NCBI GenBank assembly: GCA_964567755.1 | Contig: CAZMNW010000017.1 | Span: 12,854-76,853, forward strand | Direction of reading: 5' to 3' | DNA from: DASRJW01 sp964567755 | GTDB taxonomy: Bacteria > Krumholzibacteriota > Krumholzibacteriia > G020349025 | Length of the DNA stretch: 64,000 nucleotides | Shown here: positions 43,083 to 51,878 of the stretch, piece by piece | How the letters are laid out: every line of letters starts with the position of its first letter | Position numbering within the stretch: the first letter of the stretch is position 1 | The notes under the pieces: model-generated | What the model was told of the DNA's origin: nothing | What the model saw: only the letters and a program-made list of their open reading frames with translations | Databases searched by the model: none | Program-made: the position numbers and the translations under genes

Positions 43083-43790
43083 TCAGCACTTGGCCGTCTT
43101 GCGTTTGCTGCCGAAGCGGCCCATCGCCTCGATCTTGGCGATCATCTCGAACGCTGCGGGCACCTTGCAGGCCGTCTTCCCCATGTCGACTTCGACGGTG
43201 CCGATGCGCTTGGCCGTCGCCTTGGCCTTGGCGAGCATGGGTTTCACCGAGCCACCCACCGCGATGACGAAGCTGTTCATGCAGTAGCGCACGCGATTCG
43301 GGGCGCGATGAACTTCCTTTTCGACGCGTGCGAGGAGCGCGGCGATCTCATCGCGATCGAGCTCGACATCCGGCTTCAACGCCACGAGGCCGGCATAGGT
43401 GTTCCAGCCGGTGCTGGCGATGGATTCCTTGTCGCTGTCGATCCACTCGAGAGCGAGAGCGCGCGCGTGCGGACTTTCCGCCGCGACCCAGGCCACGGTG
43501 TACTCCGAGACCATGGTCGAGGATGCCTTGCGGGCCCAGGAGTCGAGCTCCTTGCGCGTCATCTTGCCGCCGTCGGCGACCAGCCCGGCCAGATACATGG
43601 CATCCAAGTTCCCGGTGCGATACAGATCGAGCGCCAGCGCTTGTTCGCCCTTGAGTTTCTTGGCCATGGATTTGAGATCGCCGATCTTGACGCCGAACAT
43701 CTCGGCGGTCGCGCCGTGATTGCGATACGTTTTGCGTTGTTGCTCGGTGCCAAGTCGCTCGAGCGTGGTCATCACGTCGGGGAGCTTCAT
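43083..43790 (-). CDS. DNA alkylation repair protein, AlkD-like HEAT-repeat family
   Basis: 235 residues. The all-helical family pattern is clear: ERLGTEQQRKTYRNHGA, FGVKIGDLKSMAKKLKG near 30-48, LYRTGNLDAMYLAGLVAD, and WIDSDKESIASTGWNTYAGL. AlkD homologues excise bulky or cationic alkylpurines by HEAT-like repeats without base flipping; this shorter branch is annotated as repair but is little tested. The gene ends 35 nt from the DUF6970-like gene, convergently. Confidence 0.85.
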   Translation of the reverse strand: MKLPDVMTTLERLGTEQQRKTYRNHGATAEMFGVKIGDLKSMAKKLKGEQALALDLYRTGNLDAMYLAGLVADGGKMTRKELDSWARKASSTMVSEYTVAWVAAESPHARALALEWIDSDKESIASTGWNTYAGLVALKPDVELDRDEIAALLARVEKEVHRAPNRVRYCMNSFVIAVGGSVKPMLAKAKATAKRIGTVEVDMGKTACKVPAAFEMIAKIEAMGRFGSKRKTAKC

Positions 43791-43930
43791 TCCTCGACCT
43801 CCTGCTAGTCGCGGTCGGTGCCGCCCGAAACTCGATGGGGGTCTCAGGGCCGCCAGGTGCGTTGCATGCTACTTCAGCGCGCGCCCGTCGAGTAGGATAC
43901 CGCACTCCACCCCGTGTTTGGAGGACCTGC

Positions 43931-45397
43931 ATGGCTGATCGCAGAGTTTCCGCGCCCGATTCCGTGCCGCCGCGTCGCGACCCAGTGTGGCTGATCGTCA
44001 CCAGCCACTGGCTGGCGATGCTCGGCCTCGGCTTGATCGTGACAGCCATCATCACGTGGCTCTTCGTGCTGCCGCTGCAAGTGCGCGGACACGCTGAGAA
44101 CCCCTACATCGGTCTTTTCTCGTTCGTTGCCGTGCCGTTGGTCCTCTTGGCCGGTGTCGTGGTGCTTCCGATTGGTGTTTATCTCGGACGGCGGCGAGCC
44201 CGAGCGCGACTCGATGCTGGCATCATCGAGAAGAGAATGACGCGGACGCGTCTGCTCGGGTTTCTCGGCATCCTGACGGCGGCCAATCTCCTCGTCGGAA
44301 CCCAGGGGACCTATCGAGCCGTGCACCACATGGAGAGCGTCCAATTCTGTGGCCAGACCTGCCACGTCATGAAGCCGGAGTACACTGCGCACCCGATCTC
44401 GGCGCACGCACAGGTGACCTGCGTCGAATGCCATGTCGCTCCGGGAGCGATGGGCTGGGTGGAGAGCAAGGCGACGGGGACACGGCAGCTCGTCGAAACG
44501 TTGCTCGACAATCATCCGCGCCCCATCCCCTCGGCGCTGGAAACGGACCGACTCGTGCCGGCGCGTCAGACGTGCGAGCAATGCCACTGGCGCGACAAAC
44601 CCGGTGCCATCCGGGTCAAGGTCGTCACCAAGTTCGCATTGGACGAGGCGAACACGCCGAGCCAGACGGTGTTGACGTTGCATGTCGGCGGCTCGCGGAT
44701 GGGGGGCATCCACGGCAGGCATTTCGGCCCCGGGGTGGAAATTCGTTATGCGTCGATGGACAAAAAACGGCAGGAGATTCCTTGGGTCGAGTATCGCAAC
44801 CGAGAAACGGGGCAGACGCACACGTATTGGGCCGATGGCGTGACGGCAGCCGACGTGAAAGACTTGAAACAGCACGTGATGCAATGCGTCGATTGTCACA
44901 ATCGACCCGCGCACCCGTTCTGGCTCCCCGAACGCGCCCTGGACTTGGCGCTAGGTCTCGGTGCCATCCCGGCGACGCTACCGTACGTGAAGCGACAGGG
45001 GCTCGAGATCATCCGTGCGGAGTACGCGACGGTGGAGGAAGCCGAACGACGCATTCCAGAGGCTCTCACGGCGTTCTACCGCGACAATCATCCCCAGGTG
45101 CTCGCCGCGCGCGGTGATGATGTCGAGGCGGCGAGCCGCGGTTTGGTCGCCGTGTACACGCGCAACGTTTTCCCCGAACTCGGCGTGACGTGGGGGACCT
45201 ATCCCAACAACATCGGTCACGAAGACTTCCCGGGCTGCTTCCGCTGCCATGACGACGCACATCGCACCTCGGATGGCCGGACGATCACGCAAGACTGTGC
45301 GGCATGCCACGAGGCCTCCGCCGTCGAAGAGGCCGATCCCGTGGTCTTGAAAACACTCGGACTCACGGATGTCCTCATCGGCATGCAGAGAAGATAG
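43931..45397 (+). CDS. Membrane-anchored six-haem cytochrome c, NapC/NirT-type
   Basis: 488 residues. Three hydrophobic segments (about 20-47, 59-85, 108-125) precede a periplasmic multihaem part. Haem sites are CGQTCH (140-145, a CX3CH form seen in this family), CVECH (164), CEQCH (215), CVDCH (319), CFRCH (436) and CAACH (456). The first two resemble the NapC/NrfH quinol-oxidising module; the last part is unlike NapC and may be a fused electron-acceptor domain. GGAGG lies six nt before ATG 43931. No reductase gene is adjacent, so the partner is elsewhere. Confidence 0.9.
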   Translation: MADRRVSAPDSVPPRRDPVWLIVTSHWLAMLGLGLIVTAIITWLFVLPLQVRGHAENPYIGLFSFVAVPLVLLAGVVVLPIGVYLGRRRARARLDAGIIEKRMTRTRLLGFLGILTAANLLVGTQGTYRAVHHMESVQFCGQTCHVMKPEYTAHPISAHAQVTCVECHVAPGAMGWVESKATGTRQLVETLLDNHPRPIPSALETDRLVPARQTCEQCHWRDKPGAIRVKVVTKFALDEANTPSQTVLTLHVGGSRMGGIHGRHFGPGVEIRYASMDKKRQEIPWVEYRNRETGQTHTYWADGVTAADVKDLKQHVMQCVDCHNRPAHPFWLPERALDLALGLGAIPATLPYVKRQGLEIIRAEYATVEEAERRIPEALTAFYRDNHPQVLAARGDDVEAASRGLVAVYTRNVFPELGVTWGTYPNNIGHEDFPGCFRCHDDAHRTSDGRTITQDCAACHEASAVEEADPVVLKTLGLTDVLIGMQRR

Positions 45398-45422
45398 GGA
45401 GAGTTTGACGGCGGAGCCGCTC

Positions 45423-45460
45423 CCGATCGAGCAGCCTCGCGCGTGCTCGGCTGCGATCGG
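45423..45460. terminator. Hairpin between convergent genes
   Basis: CCGATCG-AG-CAGCC (45423-45436) pairs with GGCTGCGATCGG (45449-45460): twelve pairs with a two-base bulge and a 12-nt loop. It lies midway between two convergent stops. No T-run follows on either strand, so it may be a weak bidirectional terminator. Confidence 0.45.
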
Positions 45461-45473
45461 CAGCGGATATAGC

Positions 45474-48400
45474 TTAGCGCTGGAGGACGATCTTGCGGGT
45501 TTCGAGGTGATCGTCGAGGCGAGCGCGCAGGAAGTAGACACCGGTGGCGACGGGTGCGCCCGCGGTGTTTCTGCCATCCCAGAACACGCTCCGGCGTCCT
45601 GAAACCTCCAGCGCCGTACGCACGGTACGAACGCGACGTCCGCGCACGTCGTGGATCGAAATCTCCACGTGCGCATCGCGCGCGAGCGCATAGTCGATCC
45701 ACGTCCCGTGACGGAACGGATTCGGTCGCACCCGCTCGACGGTTGTGAGCAGGGTGCGTGTGTTCGCCACGGTTTCCGGCTCCGGGCCGGGAAGCGCGAG
45801 GATCACGAGGCGTGGCGACTCGCCGGCGCGTCCCTGGGTTCGCAGCGGTCCAATGGATTCCCCATAGTGGTAGAGACCGTCGCCGCGAATCGAGTGGGTG
45901 ACGTCGAGTGCGATGCCGGCGTTGCCTGCGATCGTGGTTTTCTCGGCCACGAGTTGCCGTGCCTCGTGGCCGGCACAGCTCTCGACGGTTGAGCGTGAGG
46001 TGCTGTCGATCGCTGGCGCGTCCGGCAAATACAGCGTGGCAAGCAGAATCGAATTTCCGAGACCTCGCACATCGAATGTCAGGTGTCCCAAACACGCGCA
46101 AGCCTCTGGATCATCACATGGCACTTCTGGATCGTGCGCGCCGCCGGCTTCCACTGTTCCGGGACCCGTGCGCTCCGGTCCGAGCTTCGACGCGTAGGGG
46201 AATTCGTCCTCCGACGGCCGGAAGACGTACTCGACATGCGCGGAACGCTCCAGGATCAAAGTGACGATACCGGTTGTCGTGGCGAGCCCGTCGGTGACCT
46301 GATAGGTGAAACGATCCCACCCGGTGGCGAGAGGTATGTACACGAAGGAGCCATCGGCAGCGAGGCTGATGTCCCCGTGTGCCGGAACTTCGAGCAATGC
46401 GACGTTCAAAGAATCCCCGTCGGCATCGCCGTCGTTCTCGAGCAAACCCGGTGCAAGGATCACCAAGGGAACACCGGCAGTATAGCGGTAGTCGTCGTTT
46501 GTCGCCTGGGGCGGATCGCTCGTCGGAGCAATCGTGAGCGTCGCGATTCCAGTGTCGGTGCCGCCACGTCCATCGTCGACCACGTAGGAGAATGCATCCA
46601 CACCGAAGTAGTCCGGGTCGGGCACGTAGGTGAAGGATCCATTCGCAGCGAGATCCAACGTGCCGTGCGTCGGTTGGGCGGCGAGCGAAACTGTGAGCGA
46701 GTCACCGTCCTCGTCGACATCGTTCGCGAGCACCCCCGGAGATGGGATGACCAGATCGAGGTCCTCGCTCTGGTCGTAGGCGTCGGCGGCCGCGACCGGA
46801 GGCAGGTCGGCGCCTGCGGGCAGCGCGACGACGAGCAGCTCGGGCGGGCGAATCGACTCCCGCGAGCCGTAGCTGATGCCGTCGACGCTGGAGTTGCGGA
46901 TGCCGAAGCTCCACACGCCCGGCCCGCGAATCGTCCGTCCGAGATCGAACTCGACACGAACGTCGGTGGGCACCGGACCGACGCTTGCGATCGCGGAGTC
47001 GCCGAGAACTGGAGCGTTCGCCCAGTTGATCCCAGTTTCCGTCCATGGCGTGGACGATGCTGCATAGTCATTCGACACCAGGTAAAGCGCGCCGCCATCG
47101 GCGCTGGCTGTCTGAGCGCGCAACAGCAAAACGCCGTCGCGCACGGGTCCGACACCGGCGAGATTGAACTTGAGATAGCTGTGGTACGTGGGGGCGTCTT
47201 CTTCGACTCGTAGATCGGTGGAATTGCCGAAGTTGTTGTTGGGGTGCGAAGACCGGACCTTCGCGTCGGCCGTGGCGACGACGCTCAAGACGGCGCCGCC
47301 GACGCCGATCCAGACCTCGGCATCGCTGGAAGCAACGGTATCGCTGGCGCGATAGAGGAAACGATCGAGGCCGACATATCCAGCGGCCGGTACATAGGTG
47401 AAGCCTCCGTCGGCGTCGAGGCTGAGCTCACCATGCACTGGCGGTTCGACGACGCTAGCGACGAGGGCATCGCCATTGGCGTCCGTGTCGTTGGCGAGCA
47501 CTCCGGGAGGCTCGACCCACAAGGTTTGGTCGACATCCTCTCCGAACGCATCGCGTGAGGCGAGCGGGGCCATGTTGGGTCCCGAGGAACCGACGAGGAC
47601 ACTTGTCTCGTCGCTCGCCGTGGAGAGGCCGTCGGTTGCAGTGAGCCGCAGCGTGTATGTGCCGTCGGTGTCGAATGCGGCGGCGGTCGCAGGCAGCGAG
47701 GAGTCGGCGAAGGTGACGGCGCCGGGACCATTCACGAGCGACCAGAGCGCCGAGAACTGCGCCGGGAGTGGCTCGCCATCGTCGCTGGCCGTGCCCGCAA
47801 GTGTCGCCACTCCGCCGCTCGGAATGATCAGGTTCGGCCCAGCTTCGGCGCAGGGAGGCCGATCGAGAGGCAGCGTGCCGGCAGGCCACGGGTCGCGATC
47901 GAAGACAAAGGCGCCGTCGGCATCCACCGTCACCTCGACGGGGGGGAACGCACCGCGGTCGGTTTGGACACGAGTGACATTCAGGGCAGTGAACGGTTGG
48001 TCCTGCAACCAGTTGTGGCCGTCGCCGTGGATGAAGAGGATCGGTTTGCCGAAGACTGTGGCGTCGACGACGAACCTGTCGAAGAAGGTGTTGTGGTTAT
48101 AACCGGGTCCAGCCTGGGAAAAGACGACGGCCGCACGCACAGAATCAACCCGTGTGGCGAACTGGTGCTGGACCCAATCGGCATCGTCGGTCATCACTCC
48201 GCGGTCGGCAGGTCCCCCGACCAGATTGATGCCGACGAACAACACGTCCTTGTGCACGAAGGCGAAATTCTCGGGCCGGACATCTTGTTTGTCCACCGCG
48301 GGCACGCCGCAGAACGAGCTCTCGATCCCCATGAGATGCGTTGTCCAATACTGCCAAGCCACCACACGGTCGAGGCAGTCGGTCCATTCGTTGTCCCCCG

Positions 48401-48695
48401 GGACGATGAAGGCCGGCACGGCCAGAGTGCGCAGCATCGTGGCCATATCCTCGTAATACGACTCATCGCATGGTGCGGCGCCCAGCTTGATGTCGCCAAG
48501 ATGGACCAGGAATTCAGCCGGGCTGTAGAGGTTGTGGTTGTCGAGATGTTGCTGGAAGATCAGAGCTTCGGCCGAATCATACGGCGCATCGGCGGTGGCC
48601 GAAAAAATCACAGGCTCGGTGGAAAGCGAGTGCCTGGATGCCACGCGCGCCTGTAACGGCATGGCCCAGAAGGCGCACAACCAGGCGCCAATCAT
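45474..48695 (-). CDS. Large secreted metallophosphoesterase-like multidomain protein with T9SS-type tail
   Basis: About 1073 residues. After a signal peptide comes a calcineurin-like phosphoesterase fold (FLVHLGDIKLG, VPGDNEW, IHGDGHNW). Three cadherin/VCBS-like repeats follow, each with GVLANDxDxxGD..G.L.L..DG.FTYVP, and between them a DNRLRE/CBM-like module (TADAKVRSSHPNNNFG..LRVEE). The C-terminus is a FlgD-like sorting domain: RPNPFRHGTWIDYAL, DVRGRRVRT, WDGRN..G..VATGVYFLRA. Expected to be exported by Sec and then the type IX pathway and held on or released from the surface. ATG 48695 is chosen for the signal peptide; the frame opens at 48800. Confidence 0.82.
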   Translation of the reverse strand: MIGAWLCAFWAMPLQARVASRHSLSTEPVIFSATADAPYDSAEALIFQQHLDNHNLYSPAEFLVHLGDIKLGAAPCDESYYEDMATMLRTLAVPAFIVPGDNEWTDCLDRVVAWQYWTTHLMGIESSFCGVPAVDKQDVRPENFAFVHKDVLFVGINLVGGPADRGVMTDDADWVQHQFATRVDSVRAAVVFSQAGPGYNHNTFFDRFVVDATVFGKPILFIHGDGHNWLQDQPFTALNVTRVQTDRGAFPPVEVTVDADGAFVFDRDPWPAGTLPLDRPPCAEAGPNLIIPSGGVATLAGTASDDGEPLPAQFSALWSLVNGPGAVTFADSSLPATAAAFDTDGTYTLRLTATDGLSTASDETSVLVGSSGPNMAPLASRDAFGEDVDQTLWVEPPGVLANDTDANGDALVASVVEPPVHGELSLDADGGFTYVPAAGYVGLDRFLYRASDTVASSDAEVWIGVGGAVLSVVATADAKVRSSHPNNNFGNSTDLRVEEDAPTYHSYLKFNLAGVGPVRDGVLLLRAQTASADGGALYLVSNDYAASSTPWTETGINWANAPVLGDSAIASVGPVPTDVRVEFDLGRTIRGPGVWSFGIRNSSVDGISYGSRESIRPPELLVVALPAGADLPPVAAADAYDQSEDLDLVIPSPGVLANDVDEDGDSLTVSLAAQPTHGTLDLAANGSFTYVPDPDYFGVDAFSYVVDDGRGGTDTGIATLTIAPTSDPPQATNDDYRYTAGVPLVILAPGLLENDGDADGDSLNVALLEVPAHGDISLAADGSFVYIPLATGWDRFTYQVTDGLATTTGIVTLILERSAHVEYVFRPSEDEFPYASKLGPERTGPGTVEAGGAHDPEVPCDDPEACACLGHLTFDVRGLGNSILLATLYLPDAPAIDSTSRSTVESCAGHEARQLVAEKTTIAGNAGIALDVTHSIRGDGLYHYGESIGPLRTQGRAGESPRLVILALPGPEPETVANTRTLLTTVERVRPNPFRHGTWIDYALARDAHVEISIHDVRGRRVRTVRTALEVSGRRSVFWDGRNTAGAPVATGVYFLRARLDDHLETRKIVLQR

Positions 48696-49037
48696 TAATT
48701 GTCCGCCGGCTTCGTGGACTCCGAAACGCAAGCGCAGCCTTCCTGCTCGGACGAGGATTGGCCGGTAAAGCAACGACACAGAATTGGAACGAGAATCCAA
48801 GCGAACGAAATCGTAGAGCGCGCATCACAATGATAAGGACTGGTTGGGCCGAGTCGCAAGGCTTCGAGTTCAGGCTGACAACCTGTCGCGGTGGCCCCGT
48901 GTCGGCCATCGATTTGGGCCGCGATCGCCGGCGTGGTTGGGTGAAAAGACACGGTGCGGAGGTGGCGGCAGATTCGTCGCCACCTCCGCGGTCCAGCGGA
49001 TGATCGCGTCGCTCGGGGCGAGCGGCGCCGGGGCGGG
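48696..49037. other. Intergenic region with a strong hairpin
   Basis: About 340 nt between two minus-strand secreted-protein genes. Apart from the hairpin at 48957-48988 and the presumed promoter of the phosphoesterase gene, I see nothing. Confidence 0.4.
48957..48988 (-). terminator. Terminator-like hairpin downstream of the lamin-tail protein
   Basis: A perfect 11-bp inverted repeat, CGGAGGTGGCG (48957-48967) against CGCCACCTCCG (48978-48988), 10-nt loop, 50 nt past the stop codon. On the minus strand a TCTTTT follows six nt later, so termination is plausible. Confidence 0.55.
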
Positions 49038-51713
49038 CTACCGCAGCACCGTCATCTTGCGACTCTCCCGCACCCCCGAAGCCGTTTCGAGCTGGTAGAC
49101 ATAGGTGCCGCTTTGCACTGGCTGACCAGAGTCATTCTTCCCGTCCCAGACGATGCGGTCATAGAGACCGGGCTCCAGCACGCCGCCGACGAGGGCTCGC
49201 ACCTTGCGCCCGCGAATGTCGAAGACGATGAGCGACACGTGCTCCTGGCGCTCGAGCGTGAACTGGATGGTGGTGATCGGGTTGAATGGATTCGGGCGAT
49301 TGCCGAGCAACCGCGTCGAGAGCAACGCGCCGGGCAGCGCCGACGACACCACGTCATTCACGGCCCCAGGCGTGCCGCGATCGCCGCCACCGAAGACGGG
49401 TGCGCCGCCGTACCCGCTCCAGTTCTCGCCGTCGTTGTTGTCGCCGTTGCCATCCCACTGCATCGAAGCGCCGACGGGATCCGGCCAGGCGGCACCGCCG
49501 TCGTACTCGACGCGATCCACCTCCTGGCTCATGGCATCGACGAGCACGACCTCGTCCGCAGCATTGCCGAGCACGATGCCGCTATATTGGTAGGCGAGCG
49601 TCACGCCTTGGCTCGCCATGGAGTCGGCGTTTGCACCCAGCACGCGGTAGGCACCCGCCGGGATGACGAGTGGCCCGCCGTTCGCGATCACGTGCACATC
49701 GGTGTCGTTGTCCCGAATCGTCCAGCCATTGATGTCAACGGGGTTGGCGCTCTCATTGTGAATCTCGAACCACTCGCCGCTGCCATCCCCGAGCACCACG
49801 GGGTTCTGCATGATCTCCGTGATCTCGATCGTGGGCTTGACGATAGCGATCTCGCTATTGGGAGCGATGGCGTTGCCGTTCACATCCCGGACATTGTTGA
49901 CGCGCAACGTGTGCGCGATGTTGATCGATAGTGATGCCGCCAAGGTGAGCACCACCTCGTTGTTCGGCACCGAGACCGTGGCGGTGACGATTGCTGTGGT
50001 GTTCCCCGGGGTCGCGGTCTCGAACACCGTGTAGTTGGCTTCGGTGCCACCAGTCGTGGCATCGATGGCCTCGTCGAACACGACCGTCACCTGGCTCGCG
50101 CCGTTCGAACGCGCGTCGACCAGTCCCGGCGGGCAGACGTCGCCGACGGCGCCGTTATTGGTGAAATGCGTCACGCTGCAGACGAGGATCTGCCCCTGGC
50201 CGGAGAACGTGGCCCCCGCGCCAGCGGCGGTGATGCCGTCGCCGATGGCGTGTGTCGCGACCGCGGGGTCGACGCTGTCGTCGACGCGCACGACGACGGC
50301 TCCGCTGCAATCATCGACCGTGAAGTTGTGCGCCGGGTTACTGCCGCCTGTGGTCTGGATGGCGGTGATGACGCCCGAGGCTTGGATGAAGGTGCCCTCG
50401 TTGCTCGGAGCGGCGGCGGCAGCGGTCGACGCCTGCACCGCTGGGCTGAGCGCCGGGTTGCCGGAGGTCACCAGCTCGACCTCGTAGCGCATGAGCTCGA
50501 CGGTGGTGCCGAAGAGATCCACCGTGCCGGTCACCTTGACGATGTTGCCGGTGCTGTTGAGGTCGGCGAAACCGGTGCTGAGCGCAGTGCCGAAGATATT
50601 GATGCCGCGGCCCGAACCATCCTGGACGTAGGCACTGACGCTGGTACCGTCGGCCTGGTAGTTGCCCGGGCAATAGACTTGGCCTTGAACGATGACGAGG
50701 GTGCCATCGAACGTGGCCGGATTCGCCTGGATGCTGGCGATCGACGTGATGACTTCGTTCTGTACCGTGTAGGAATAAAGGGTTGTCGGGGCGTCGAAGG
50801 GGCTGCGCCCAGTGAGGTTGTCGTTGTCCTGAGCCTCGACGTAATAGTCGACGGCGGCGCCGAGCGCCTGTCCCGGGATGGTGCCGGTGTAGGTCGATCC
50901 GGTGCTGAGCGCCATGTTCACCTGGAGGAATCCTCCGGCGTTCACGCGATAGAAGATGCGCGCGGCGCTCACGGTGCCGTTCGGGTCGGTGGCGTTCGCG
51001 GTCACGGTCACGACTTCCGCGGGCGTGACCCAGAGCGGACGATGATAGACGGTGTCGACTTCCGGCGGCTGGCTGCAGCTGTTGGCCGCGCCCGGCGTGT
51101 CCTGAGTCGGGAAGGTGAAATTGCCGATCAGGAAGCCGGCGCCGCAGCGGAACACGTGTCCGGGGACGAAGCTGCCGTCAGGCCCGATCTGCGTCGCCGC
51201 GTACAAATACTCGTCGGTCACACAGTCGATCACGAGGGTTCGCACCAAACCGACGGCGTCGACGATGGCTGTCCAGGGCGTCGTGTCCAAGACGCCGTCG
51301 TTGTTGGTGTCGAGATCATCGCCGTTGGCTCCGGTGAAGCCCGATACCAGCATGTGGGTGACGTTGTCGGTGTTCTCGAAATTCAAGCTCGCCGTGGCGT
51401 CCTCGACGAAGGAGGATGTCAATTCACTGACGACGAGGTACCCATCCGGCTGGATCACGAGTCCAGTGAGGCTCACGACTGCTTCGATGACGCCGCAGCC
51501 GCCCGTGCCGTCGCCGATGACGATGTAGGTGAGCCCGGTGAGGCTCTCGCCTGGCATGCCGACGAGCTCGAAGTACTCGTCGTTGTCGGTGCTCTGCTGG
51601 TCCGTGCGGATTTCGTTGATCTGCGCGGCGTGTGCTGCGAGCGGCAGCATCGCCAAAGCCAGGAAACAGAGCACGCGGCCAATCGCCGCGGACCCATTCG
51701 TGTACTTACGCAT
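49038..51713 (-). CDS. Secreted lamin-tail-domain protein with T9SS-type tail
   Basis: 891 residues. Signal peptide MRKYTNGSAAIGRVLCFLAL... ending AHAAQ. A first lamin-tail-like beta domain (INEIRTDQQSTDNDEYFELVG, about 31-170), a fibronectin-like stretch, an OB-fold-like segment (TLVIVQGQVYCPGN.., about 345-510), an Ig-like region with VTVVFDEAID..NYTV, a second lamin-tail domain (IEITEIMQNP..GEWFEIHN, about 640-770), and the FlgD-like tail (NRPNPFNPITTIQFTL, DIRGRKVRAL, WDGKNDSGQPV). The order is typical of secreted nuclease-associated or adhesive proteins of T9SS bacteria, but no nuclease domain is present here. Confidence 0.85.
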   Translation of the reverse strand: MRKYTNGSAAIGRVLCFLALAMLPLAAHAAQINEIRTDQQSTDNDEYFELVGMPGESLTGLTYIVIGDGTGGCGVIEAVVSLTGLVIQPDGYLVVSELTSSFVEDATASLNFENTDNVTHMLVSGFTGANGDDLDTNNDGVLDTTPWTAIVDAVGLVRTLVIDCVTDEYLYAATQIGPDGSFVPGHVFRCGAGFLIGNFTFPTQDTPGAANSCSQPPEVDTVYHRPLWVTPAEVVTVTANATDPNGTVSAARIFYRVNAGGFLQVNMALSTGSTYTGTIPGQALGAAVDYYVEAQDNDNLTGRSPFDAPTTLYSYTVQNEVITSIASIQANPATFDGTLVIVQGQVYCPGNYQADGTSVSAYVQDGSGRGINIFGTALSTGFADLNSTGNIVKVTGTVDLFGTTVELMRYEVELVTSGNPALSPAVQASTAAAAAPSNEGTFIQASGVITAIQTTGGSNPAHNFTVDDCSGAVVVRVDDSVDPAVATHAIGDGITAAGAGATFSGQGQILVCSVTHFTNNGAVGDVCPPGLVDARSNGASQVTVVFDEAIDATTGGTEANYTVFETATPGNTTAIVTATVSVPNNEVVLTLAASLSINIAHTLRVNNVRDVNGNAIAPNSEIAIVKPTIEITEIMQNPVVLGDGSGEWFEIHNESANPVDINGWTIRDNDTDVHVIANGGPLVIPAGAYRVLGANADSMASQGVTLAYQYSGIVLGNAADEVVLVDAMSQEVDRVEYDGGAAWPDPVGASMQWDGNGDNNDGENWSGYGGAPVFGGGDRGTPGAVNDVVSSALPGALLSTRLLGNRPNPFNPITTIQFTLERQEHVSLIVFDIRGRKVRALVGGVLEPGLYDRIVWDGKNDSGQPVQSGTYVYQLETASGVRESRKMTVLR

Positions 51714-51878
51714 GGCATGCTCCCCAGAGGCTCGAGTGCGCGATCTCCCAGCCGTGGCGAGTTCGCACAGGCGGCGTCGGAGGGCGCCGCCGGCGGGAGT
51801 CGGATCTTCGCGTGCGGCGATATTATATCAGGACGAAGCCGCGGAATCGAATGCGAATCTGGAGCCCGAGAAGAGAGG

